From Rhizoclosmatium globosum (taxonomy: Eukaryota > Chytridiomycota > Chytridiomycetes > Chytridiales > Chytriomycetaceae), in assembly GCA_002104985.1 (NCBI GenBank), contig MCGO01000028.1:372001-436000 (forward strand): a DNA stretch of 64,000 nt, read 5' to 3'. Shown here piece after piece: positions 25,301-35,912 of the stretch. Under the pieces are notes generated by a model. The model had not been told where the DNA came from. It worked only from the letters and a program-made list of their open reading frames with translations, and did not search any database. The translations under genes were made by a program, and so were the position numbers. Each line of letters begins with the position of its first letter. The first letter of the stretch is position 1.

Positions 25301-26865
25301 GACAAGACCATTCCAGTCTGTTTTATCAACGACTACTCTATTTTGCTTGATAAGTCAAAGTGCGCAACACCATCTTTGATTGATTTGGAACTTTGTGTCT
25401 CTGCTGGATTGTTTGTTGAGGGCAAAGCCAGTTTCCATACTCCTCTGAAAATGAGAAGGAAGAAAGAAAAGTTCCCTGCTCCTAAACGAATCAACAGTGA
25501 TGGAACACTGTGGAATGGTGAAGTGCGACCATCTTGGGATAGAAGTAATTCCTTTGTTGTCTTTATTGCTCGTTTTAACCTTCAATAGTTCCCAAACGTG
25601 CCAAAAAGGAGGCTACTCCTCAAGAATCGAGGGAGGCGGGGGAGGCGTCAAGTAGTATGCAGGATAGTTGCAATCCATTGGAAGGTACTGAAGTTTGGCA
25701 TTCATAAGCAATCTTACTGAATTCTTCCATGCACCAAGATTTTGTACCAATTCCGACTGAAACCCTTGGGGCTGACTTTCCTGCTGCTCCCAAATTTGAA
25801 CCATATTCGTGGCGTCCAGGACATCCTGAAGGATTAAAGCGACATGAACCATTCTTGAAAAATAACTTGCTGCTTCAAGTTCGGAACTTGGATGGTGCCA
25901 AGTTTAAAACAGATTCCAAGCACAGTATTGGTGGCGACATTGGAAATGGGACTTCTCTTGCTGCAACAATTCGTAATGGAGATCGACTTATCACCAAGCC
26001 AAATTATGAGTTCCCGTTGCTTCATGAACGAAATTCTAAATTACAGTCAGAGTTGGATACATTGATAAATCAAACACCAAATGTAGTGAATTTGATGGAG
26101 GAAAAGAAAAGGTTGGAGGAAGATATTGTTCGGCGACGCTTTGAGCTGAAAAGATGGGAGGTTGCCGGTGGGAAGAAGAACACAAACCCTCCTCCATTCA
26201 CTGTGAATGAAATTAAGAATGTGGAGGCCGATATTGATTTGTTGAGTAAGAGACTTTTGAATGAAAGGGCTCTAGCCAGTGTTTCTGTGAACGCGGCTCG
26301 AAAACAAGACCAAACCATTCGAAGAGAGGAGCTTGAATTGAAACGGAATCAGGAATATGTGAAATGTGGAGTTGGTGTTAAGGAAAACTTTGGCGAGTTT
26401 GTACCGCGAGACTTTCTGGAGGAGATGGAAAATAATCGAGAGAAGATGAAGTCAGCTGCAAATGTAATTCATCGAGTTTTTGAGATTTTGAGCACATGCA
26501 TTGATGCGGTATTTTTCCCCAAATACTTTGCAACTGGTGTGTATGCAGAGTTGGCTTATGGTAGATTATGGGGAAAGATCAAATGGATCAAGGAAATGCG
26601 AGGTGGCTTCTTCTGCTTCGTGACAGAGTGTCAGTCCACAGTGCTCTGCTCTTCTTGTTCCTGTCATTCGCCACCATATCGCAGACGAAAGTTTGCTTGT
26701 AGTAACTATTTTTGTCGGAAGAAAGATGGTCGGGATTGGGATGCCAGTGATATTATTTTCCTCGCTGCACTCTTTTGTAGTGCTGCAGTGACAACCGCCT
26801 TACACATCCAAATTAACGTCTATCTGGTTTACAGCAAGGGCAGGAGTGTCGATGACAACGTGTAG
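19323..26865 (+). CDS. Giant 2,392-aa orphan protein with N-terminal C2H2-like finger and C-terminal Zn-ribbon
   Basis: Exons 19323-19562, 19614-19784, 19831-20188, 20235-23995, 24045-24939, 24987-25517, 25589-25684 and 25739-26865; all phases close with no internal stop. The N-terminus is basic (MERKRKAPTNESPPSKR) and is followed by a C2H2-like finger (CSCGKDF, x-LYQRHLRSH). The body has no family I recognise. It includes a short acidic Ser/Asp segment (around 22860-22950) and a coiled coil in the last exon (LERNSKL to LELKRNQ region). The last 120 residues contain FVTECQSTVLCSSC, a second Cys cluster FACSNYFC and GRDWDAS, an arrangement resembling the zinc ribbon and last acidic motif of TnpB/Fanzor proteins; I see no matching first RuvC motif nearby. 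It is convergent with the Fanzor gene. It may be a mobile-element protein or a domesticated one. Confidence 0.75.
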
Positions 26866-27244
26866 TCGTAAGTTCGTTGCCTTGCTTAACCACATTTATT
26901 AATTTCTTCCTTTTTGACACAAATAGTACACTCAGTCTGTTGAGATGTGCCTCCTTCAATAAGTTGTAAAAAAAAAACACTCTGTTTTTGATGGATATGT
27001 GAAAAAATTTGCGAATATTCGTCAGTCACCTCATTTTTTATTATAAATATTTAAAAACTAAAACATTTGTCCAGAAGGGTTGCCAAGATATTCTACTGTA
27101 TTTAACATTTTAGAAGAACATTAAAAAAAAACAAAAGGTAAAAGAAAAAACATACCTGTAAAAAATAATTAGAATTATGCCATAAGGAAAGCAAGGCCAT
27201 ACCAAATTTCTTTGTATTGTTAATCAGGAATGTATCCAGGGCTG
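26866..27244. other. AT-rich intergenic space between convergent giant gene and Fanzor
   Basis: 379 bp with A/T homopolymers and no open frame. For TnpB and Fanzor loci the guide RNA is usually encoded at the nuclease 3' end, so this is where one would look for it; no structure is obvious by eye. Confidence 0.4.
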
Positions 27245-30244
27245 TTAAATGAAAGCTGCAGGTCGACCACCAGTATGATTGTAATGAAACAGCAAGTGGC
27301 GAATGTTGCATGCAGCTTGAATATCTTTGTCCACAATCTTAGCAACAAATGTTAGTGCTGGTACCAGTCACAAGCATACATACAGTAGGGGGTCCTGGTG
27401 GGCACTCAACAAGACCATAAACTGAACTCTGGATGTTAGTAAGATCAGGGCATTGAACAAAGGGATGCATTGGTTGTTTGTCATCATCAATGCAGTATTT
27501 TCTCCAGTGAAGATCCTGAAACTTGCGTTTCTTGTGGGGGCATCTAAGAATAGGACGTCGAACCTAGTCCAACATTAATGTAAGACTTACTTTGTTGATT
27601 ACTTACTGTCACAACTGGTGGATATTGGAACACACCTCCTGCCTCATAGCCAGCACTGAGACGATGGGACCGCTGTGAAGTCAAATGCTCATCAATAACA
27701 AACACAAAGTGCTCATGAGCAGCCTTTTCTCTGATTCTCTGTGTGAAAAACACATATTTAGTATTGCCAACCATTGCGTTAAACTGACATTGTTGGGAAC
27801 AGGTGCCCATGGTCTCTGGTGATTCCAAGATCCATCGCCATAAGCAAAATAGACTGGTGCAACAGGAAAAGCTGGAATATTATTCAAGCGGCGTGTTCGA
27901 CGGCGGAGTTTTCTTGCTCCAGGAACAATCCTGCCTTGCATACTGTTCCAATCAGTGTCTGTCATGCGCCCAGCCATACGATTGATGAGAGCTTGTTCAG
28001 CCCGCTGGTGTTTCATACGACTGCTCTGCTTCCACTTTAGATGCTGGGGACGAGAATACTCTTGCAACAAGAATTCTGACTGGAAATGCTTGACCATCCA
28101 GGTCCATTGACACCAATGACCCAGTGTACGTTGATCAATAACACGTGGAGAATTTTGAGCAAGGACATCATATGCAAAGTTGATGCGGTGATCATTGTCT
28201 CGGAACACCTCTTCCCTCTTTTCAGAGAGCTTAGAACCATTGATTTGACGCATATGACCATGGGAAACCTGAACAACGTGGTCATGAATAATTTGTCGTG
28301 ATGGAGGATGTGCAGGCGGAGGTACTGGAACTGGAGCAACAGCAGCATTGTTGATTTGGAGCTGGATATCACTATTGACACAAGTTACAACATTCCTGAT
28401 ACCTAAATAGGTAAAATAAATATTAGAAGCTGATTTAGTAAGCCAAACACAGAAATCAAACCTGGGTCAACACTAATAACATTGTGAGGATCCAAGATTC
28501 CAGCTTGAATTTGATTCACAATTCCCATATTGTTTATGTGATGATCCACACGCACCATTCCACGACCATTTATCATGAATTGGTTATAGTTATAATTTTG
28601 TGGGAGTGAATTTGCATCATCAGTCCAACTTTTGTGAGGAACTCTGTTGGCATTTGCTGCAAGATTGTTCTGAACAAAGGCTTGTCTGGTATTCAGAGTC
28701 CATGAAAAGCTTCTGCCATCAGTTTGAAGATAATATGAAGCTAGGGCCCTTTAGAATTATTCAATGCAATAAAGTTTTACATACAATCAACATCATTCCT
28801 CAAGTGGCGACTCCAGCGAACAGATTCAACTCGAAAAAACAGTCCAATTATGCCACGATGTTCAGCTCGAGTCCCTCCATGACCATTGTATCTTCCAACC
28901 CCATTTGGTGGACTAATTATTCCCAATGCAGGTACAATGATGTGCTGGAAATGTGCAGCAGCAGCTACAAGTGAAGGTGGAAAGTTAACTCCACCTGGTG
29001 GTTGAGGAAGTGGAACAGCAAGAGGCCCCAAAAGGTCCCTCAGTCGTGGCATAAAATATTGACATAGAACACGATAGTCTATCCCACAAAAGACTGCTTG
29101 AGCCGTGGTAGCATTGGTTGGAAGTGGTGCAAGAGGAAAATAAGCTTCACTTCCAAGGAGTGCCATATCTGGGCGAATAAAACTGTTTCAATGGTAGTAT
29201 GTTTGAAATTAGCAAATGAAGGCTTGACAGATAAAAACTTACTCTCTGGTATAAGCCAAAATATTATTGCCCATTCTTGACATTGCCCTAATAAGATTCA
29301 TTTCAAAGTGTGGGCCACGCTGAATGTTATTGAAGGGCATGGCAACAAGAAACTGTCTGTGATGGAGAAGAAATGCAACAATATTGTTGGTCACTGCCTG
29401 TGGAACTGCTACAGGAAGTGCAAGTGGGGCACCAAATGGTGGGGTCAGGTAATTGTATATTGCTGTCTTTGCAGTTGCCTTGATAACAGCGGTAGGTTGG
29501 TATCCATGCAGGAAGCAATGAAAGTTGAAAACCTGAATTATGTTGTAAGATTTAAAGTAAATTTCAGACAAGATCAACAAACCTCCTCAGCCAGCTTGCC
29601 TAAATTGGCAATGAATCTGCGAGCAAGTGCATTTTCAAAGTCTGTACGCAATCGTTTGGCTTCAATGGCAATAACTTGCTCCCATTCATAGCCGGGACAG
29701 TTAAAGAGGGGAACCATTCGAAGACCAGGTTGGATGGGTTGTCCATTCTGAAAACCATTGTTGTCACAACTAAATGGATGATGAAAGTTTTGGAAAGTTT
29801 CCAACAAGTAATGTCTTGTGACAGAACGGCGGGTGTTTTGGTGTGCCTGAAGGGCTGCACCAACTGGAAGGATGTAGGGTGTGCCAACAGGATTGCCAGG
29901 AAGTACAAAACCAATTGGAAGTGGGGCATGATAATTATTGGCGAGCAGATTTCCAGAAGCATACTTGAGTGCAAATTGGAAGAAGGATTCTGAAAACTCA
30001 ATGTCAAGATGATCGTGACCTAATTTTAAGTCCCAATGAATTTAAACGATATTAATTTGAGCTGTTAAATACCAGTTGGGTTGCGCTCTAGGTGAAGGTT
30101 GATTGCAAGCATGGCATCGGAGCGTAGGAGGGACACATTTCTTGCAAACTCTTGTAAGAGTGGCCCCATTACACAACGTAGTTCTGGTCGAGTAGCTTGT
30201 CTTGCTCCAACATGGCGAGTGCGATGGAAGTTGTTTTGAGCCAT
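27245..30244 (-). CDS. Fanzor (eukaryotic TnpB-like RNA-guided nuclease)
   Basis: Nine minus-strand exons: 30244-30073, 30019-29583, 29532-29243, 29182-28785, 28740-28462, 28402-27789, 27738-27607, 27563-27384 and 27337-27245; phases close to 864 aa (884 if ATG 30304 is used). RuvC-I is NVISVDPGGIRNVVT near residue 522, spliced across intron 28403-28461. The canonical RuvC-II position reads VYFAYGDGSW, with no Glu. A glutamate follows 33 residues later in VFVIDEHLTS, the rearranged active-site layout known for Fanzors. RuvC-III is VDKDIQAACNI near residue 837. Four cysteines lie between the last two motifs, but the first CxxC after DEHLTS is replaced by RSH. The N-terminal 500 residues are unassigned. 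All three acidic positions are present, so an active RNA-guided DNA nuclease is possible. Confidence 0.85.
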
Positions 30245-30420
30245 ATGAATGACAGAAGTGGCGACCAAAAGAATGAGAAGAATAGATAGGAGGCAAGGCC
30301 TCATCAGTTGGCTCGTGTTTTTTTCTCGAATGCAATTTTCACACTGTTATCTTTTTTATCCGATCTCATTTTCCGTTGGGGTTTACCCGGAGTTTTTCCG
30401 GCTTTCTTCCTCTCAGCAAC

Positions 30421-30492
30421 AGGATCCGTACCAGGGGTCGAACCTAGAACCTCTTGATTAATAGTCAAGCGCGGTAACCATTTGGCCATTCG
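30421..30492 (-). other. tRNA-like element with intact pol III A and B boxes
   Basis: The minus strand reads as a tRNA body: A box TGGCCAAATGG, anticodon arm CTTGA-CTATTAA-TCAAG (anticodon ATT), T arm CTAGG-TTCGACC-CCTGG (B box GGTTCGACCCC). The 5' and 3' acceptor strands do not pair, so this is not a normal tRNA-Asn. It is either a tRNA pseudogene or the head of a tRNA-derived SINE; an A-rich tail appears about 100 bp downstream. Confidence 0.65.
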
Positions 30493-33400
30493 CCCATGAC
30501 ATGTGGTCAAGATCGGCAAACAAAAACCGAAGATGAATGTTCTTCGTCTCTGAAAATAATAGTAGGGCATACATGGCGTTGTTCACCACCGATCTCATAC
30601 CCCAGCGTCGCTTCTTACGCTCCAATGGAATGTATTCTCTGGTAGTAGATGATTTGTCGCCAACAGGATGGGTTTGTTGAATACGCTTGAACGACTGCAG
30701 ACTGTCCTTGATTTCCTTTCCGGTGTGCTTGAGTGCAAAAAGAGCTTCAAGTTCCTTGTCAACATTATTAAGAGCAACGCTTTCGACATTGCTGCCTCCA
30801 TTTTTATCAGCGTCGTCCAAGAGCTTCATTTGCTGCTGATACGAAGCCAAAATCTTTTTGGTGTTTTCCAGTTCTTTCACTTGATCTGGCTCCAAGTTGG
30901 GCTTTCCCTCGTAGACTGCAATGGTTTGCCGTAAATAGTCGAGAACTCGATCGTTTGGGACCACCAAAGATTCCCTTTTGATGAACCTTGTATGGATCAG
31001 TAAGAAAAAGGAACAAACGAACGCGACTTACTTGGCGAATTTGGCCATTGACTTGATAATCATATCTTTTTCACTAATCAACTCTCTCTTCAACAATTCG
31101 AGGCCATTAATGGCTGTTATGTACTGAGTTTTCTTGGCAACCAATGCATCAAGGTCACTTCTGACTGTAGCAACTTCGCAATCCTCCAAATAAGTCTCAA
31201 TATCCGTGAGCATATGCATATGCTTGTCAGTTCCACAGGTGTGTCCACGAGCAGCACAAACGTAACAGTTGGCTTCTCTCCTGAAGGCCAAGCAAGACTT
31301 CATCAATGGATGATTCACCTGGTTGAGAGTCACACCTTCCAAATAACACGGCTTGTGGCATGCCTTGTACTTCATTTCGTTACCAGCTGTAACGACTCCA
31401 TTGAAAACCTCCACAACTTCACAACACGTAGCACTGGTACAAACTGTCATTGGTTCATTTAATTGAACTACCTTGCATCGTCGAACAGTAACGTTCAGTT
31501 GGTCTTCGAGATCCTCGCCTTTAGTTTCCGCAAGTTTTACTTCATTCTCTTTAGCCTCAATAGATGCCAACGTGGCGTCGCAGTTCTTGGAAACCTTGAC
31601 AAGTACATCGGAAATACTGGCAATGAGGAGCTTGGTTTCATTGAGTTTCTTGATTCCAAGTGTAACTTTGAGTAAGGACTCAATCAGAGAACGACAGGCC
31701 TTGGATGAACGCGCCCAATGTGTACGATTACCAGCTGTGAGAGAGCCATCTTCGTCGTTGAAGAGTTCAAGACCAGCGGCTTTGGCACAAACAAGACGGA
31801 ATCCAGCATTGTCAACAAAAAACTGCTTGTCCTGTTGAAGGAGCTTCAACTTGCGCTCCTTCGTACTGAGCTGCTCTTGAAGCTCCACAATCGTGTTGTG
31901 AGTACCACCCAAGGCATAGTTTGTTGTGCTGCTGACTGTGAAGAGGAAGTAAATGTTGTTGGCCAAGTCTTTGTTCAAACGAGCAAACGTCTCGAGGAAG
32001 GTGTACATAATTGGTGCCGTAAGACGTTCCTCATTTGGCTTCATCACGAAAAGAACTGCTGATAGGTGGGAGAGAGAACTGATGTACGAGACAATGTGAT
32101 CGCTGTTAACCTTGTCTTGTTCAGGGCCTCTGCTATCAAGCATACCAGGTGGATCAATAAAATTTATCTGGCGGTTGTAAAGTGTGATGGTGTAGGTCTT
32201 ACAAAACTGGAGGGTAAAAGAGTTACAATATTAAACGGTGAAGTATCTCACTCACTTGCGTCACAGACTGTCCGCGATTATTGACGTTTTCATTGGTTGC
32301 CTTTGACTGGTCACCAAACTTAACCACGGATTGATCCTCTCTTATCAACTGCCCATCGGCGTCACGTCTTCCAAACCCGCTGGCTGTAAATTCCCCCGGA
32401 ATCGGAATGACCAATTCAGAAGAGTTCCTCATTGCATCATCAAAGTCTTCGAAAAGGTAGTAATTGATGAAGCTGTTGATGAGAGTAGACTTGCCAATGC
32501 CCGATGCGCCGACAATGAGAACGTTCACATCAGCCAGAGTGGTTTCTTTACGACATCGCTCCCAAGAATGACCGTGTGTGCCTTTAGATGGAGAACAGCA
32601 GAAATCGGTGGCATGAAGGGGAAACTTGGATCCATCCCAACAACGACAATACAAGAAATTCTCCTTGTCAAATTGGACAACTTCACAGCAATCCTCACAT
32701 CGCCACTCAATTGGCTTGCTGGAACATGTCTGTCCTTGACAACGAAGAATCATATTTTTGAGATTCAGGCGTGCGGCAAGGTCGTCGTCAGTCTTGATTC
32801 GATGACGTTTTTTGACACGGACCAGTGGCGAAACAAAGACTTGGCACTCCTTTTCCTTTTCGTACGGATGAATGTCCAATATGATATTCCCATTCATTCT
32901 CTTGGACACAATATGGGACTTGCAGTGAAGTTTGCAGTTAGTCAGACAATCACAACAAATGTTCTCTTGGTTGATATCGTCCAAATGTTCCTTTGCATCA
33001 TGGAATTCATCAACACACTGAATTGACTGCATCAGAGGAATGGGCTCCAAGCAAATGATGAACTCGACAGATTCGGAGTTGCCATGCTTTTTGATCAAGT
33101 TGCCCATAATCGAACGGCTCTCCGTTTGAACAGAACGAGCATAGTCTTCAGTGTACAAAATGACGCGTCCAGAAGGGTACTTGGCCAAGTGAACGCTCAC
33201 GGCATTGTCAGCTTCACGCGAATTCTTGAAAACTTGAACACCTGGATACAACACATCCACAACAAACTCAACAAACTCGCGACGTGACTTGCAAGCCTTA
33301 ATAAAATTGTTACAGCTCAAGCGGATTTTTGGCGACTCCTTCACCATTTCCTCGTCAGCGTCGTCAAACTCTTGCTCCTGCATCCGGTACTTCACTCTCT

Positions 33401-34435
33401 TGATCATCTTGTCCATGGCCGCATCAATTTTGCGAACTGCAACCTCCCATTCTTCAACTGGCATCAAGTCCTTATGTTTGGAAGATTTGGCGATTCGAAG
33501 TTCATTCGACGCTGTCTTCAACATTCTCATGACTTCATCCATGGAAGATAAGATACGAGCAGCCATTTCGTCACTCATCTTGGTTACAAGAGTGTTATTG
33601 AGGTACGTGGTGCTGAGCTTGCGGCGGATAGCATCGAGGGAAGTGAGTTCGTAACGCACGTGGTTCATGGAATCCTTGTTGATGAGACTTGGGATGGAAC
33701 GGAAATAGTCGATAACAGCTCTTGGATCTGCTGGAATCACCTTGCTGTGGATAAAAGTTCCTTTGATTTCCATCTTGGTGTTTGAGAGGAATGAGTGACT
33801 CTCCGAATCGTATCCTACGGCTCCAGATGCATCCACCGAAGCCAAGATGACGTTCAAGCTTGCATTTAGCTTACCCTTAAAGGCAGTTCAATAAACAAGG
33901 ATTTGAGGAAACAAATGCTTGTACTCACCTCAATCTCAAAAATATTCTCATGTTCCTTCACATCATACTCAAAAGTGCAAGACACATAACCTCCGTACAC
34001 AATCTTGGTTATAATGTGGGTAGACTCGGTCTCTTCCGTTAAAATCTTGGATGTTTGCAAGTGGCCAATAACATGGTCAATCACCACAGTCTCTTGACAC
34101 GTTTCAAAGCGATACATCAAAACACCGCGAACTGTTCGGTTGTTGGTCTTGTTGATGCGCAGGAACTGAAAGTCCGCTCCACAGCTCAGGAGCCCGAAGA
34201 GAACGCCAACCTTGAGGTGACCATCCAAATGGTACTTGTTCATCTTGTCTTCAGAGTTTTCATTGGATGAGAAGAATGTCTCACTTGATTCGACCCTGCT
34301 GAGTACGGCCTTGTCAAACTTGGGGCCGAGAATGTTGTACTGCACTGGCGCTAATCCGATTAGGTTGAATCCTTGGCCGAGTGTGAGTTGTTCACTGGGG
34401 TCGAGGTTAGGGAGTTTGACAATCGTGTCGGTCAT
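30458..34435 (-). CDS. Large P-loop GTPase with SNTX-like N-terminal region (frameshifted)
   Basis: Minus-strand exons 34435-33929, 33875-32256, 32207-31032 and 30986 to about 30458. The N-terminus (PSEQLTLGQGFNLI and following beta-rich segment) resembles the start of fish stonustoxin-type and related cytoplasmic GTPase proteins. A G1 loop VGASGIGKSTLINSF sits near 32500 and a G3-type motif NFIDPPG near 32150. Several Cys-rich patches flank the G domain (CCDCLTNCKLHC, CEDCCEVV) and the C-terminal third is coiled coil. The G3 motif is interrupted: a run of five T on the minus strand (32159-32163) puts a stop in frame, and four T would restore continuity. This is either a sequencing error or a disabling mutation. 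The C-terminal 15 residues overlap the tRNA-like element, so the true 3' end may differ. Confidence 0.65.
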
Positions 34436-34594
34436 ACTCTGTGTTGTTTCCTCTCTTCTTTTTGAAATGCAAACTCGCTTTTGCCCTTATATCCTCGGAC
34501 GGCCATAAAATTTTTCAATTTGGATTGGGTAGTACATTTTTTTAACAGTTAATTAAATCAAAGAGCGAAAAACTTGCTCCTTTCCACTTTCAAA

Positions 34595-34660
34595 TTTCAA
34601 ATTCTAATTCTAATTCTAAATTAATTCTAATTTAATTCTAATTTAATTCTAATTCTAATC
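34595..34660. repeat. ATTCTAATT low-complexity repeat
   Basis: Repeated ATTCTAATT/TAATTCTAA units in an AT-rich intergenic stretch upstream of the GTPase gene. Confidence 0.85.
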
Positions 34661-35190
34661 CAGAACTTCCATATTTGCAGCACTAAAGTCAACAGAAGGT
34701 TTGAGTAATCGTTGATTGTTTTGACGAGGGTCTTCTTGTTGCCACATTGACCAAGTAGATGAATGTTGATTGTACAACGGTGCAATGAAATGGAAGGACG
34801 CATCAACAAAAGGCACTCGTTTCAATTCATTTGTGTATTTCAGGCCATCAAGGATGTTTGTCTTGGTTTTTGAATTTTGAATTTTGAATTTTGAATTTTA
34901 ATTTTAATTTTGAAAGGAGCAACTTTTTCCCTCTTTCCTTTACTGTATTTCTCGAAAATATGTGAAGCATGTCGATCACTAATGTTGGGTATTGTTTCGT
35001 GTTGGACGCCATCTCTGTCCACTCTCTCTGTACCAAGGCTGTGCTGGTAAGTTTCCATTGCTCTCTTCTGCTTCCTGAACTTCGTGGGAGGATTATAGAA
35101 ACTCAGAGACAAGCATATATCTGATTTATTGACAAGTAGTACACGACTGACCACACTCCCTCCATCCCGTCCGATACCCATATTGCATCA
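34661..35190 (-). other. Possible 3' exon of an unidentified gene
   Basis: The minus strand from about 34865 to 34661 is open and protein-like (ILDGLKYTNELKRVPFVDASF, then SMWQQEDPRQNNQRLLKPS) before a stop. It is preceded by a TTTTGAA repeat (34865-34905) and by another open stretch (about 35181-34930). I do not recognise it; it may be the tail of the truncated element to its right. Confidence 0.3.
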
Positions 35191-35231
35191 TCAATGCGTG
35201 GACCTGAAAACTTCTTCTATGCTCTCCGTAT

Positions 35232-35912
35232 CTAATACTGGTGTGCTTTCCGGTCGAATCGCAAGTTTGCCTTCACCAACAGACAACACAACGGCATTTC
35301 GCTGATTATCCACGGACATTGGATCATCCAACGTAGGGAAAATGTTGGTAAGGGATCCTTCACGTATGCCAACATCCACTCGCGCAAGTCTGCCGGCGAC
35401 ACTGCGTATCCACGTTTTCTCTGGTCCGCCACCAGTCCAACCAACTTTACTTCCTCCTCCAGGAACATGCAACGCACCATAGAAGGGGATGACGAGTATA
35501 GAGAGAATTCCATCAAAATCTACGCAAATGTGGGAGAGAGAGGGAGGACTGTGTTCCTTCCACCAACCAACATTACACTCCCCCATCCACAATGCAGAGC
35601 CGTCCCTCCTCGCTTCACAACATTTTGTTTGATGGTATCGACAGATCGTACCCACTTGGACAGCTTTTTTCTATTGAGGGAATGTTTAGTAGCAACGGCA
35701 CCACTGCGAATATTCCTGAGTGGAGCAGAGGCAGCAAGCGAGGCAGAGAGTGCTCGAACTTCATCGACGATGCGCAACTTGTACGTCAGGGTGTATTGCT
35801 TTTGCATTGGGTTATCCATCAAAATAATAATAATAAGTGTGGATGGAAAACGAGGTAAGCTTCTTTTGCCCAACACCTTCTCTGTCTGGCTCATCGTCCA
35901 GAGTATCCTCAT
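35232..35912 (-). mobile_element. Truncated pogo-like transposase copy
   Basis: The minus strand carries the same helix-turn-helix start as the element at 15.5 kb (KQYTLTYKLRIVDEV, AVATKHSLN) and the CENP-B-type domain (FLEEEVKLVGLVADQRKRGY, ADLREWMLAYVKDPL). Nucleotide identity is high by eye, but the two domains are in different frames and the DDE catalytic domain is absent. It is a dead remnant, in opposite orientation to the 15.5-kb copy. Confidence 0.85.

Noticed and set aside
30304..30570. 88-codon minus-strand frame
   Set aside because: It reads through the tRNA-like element and has no protein-like features.
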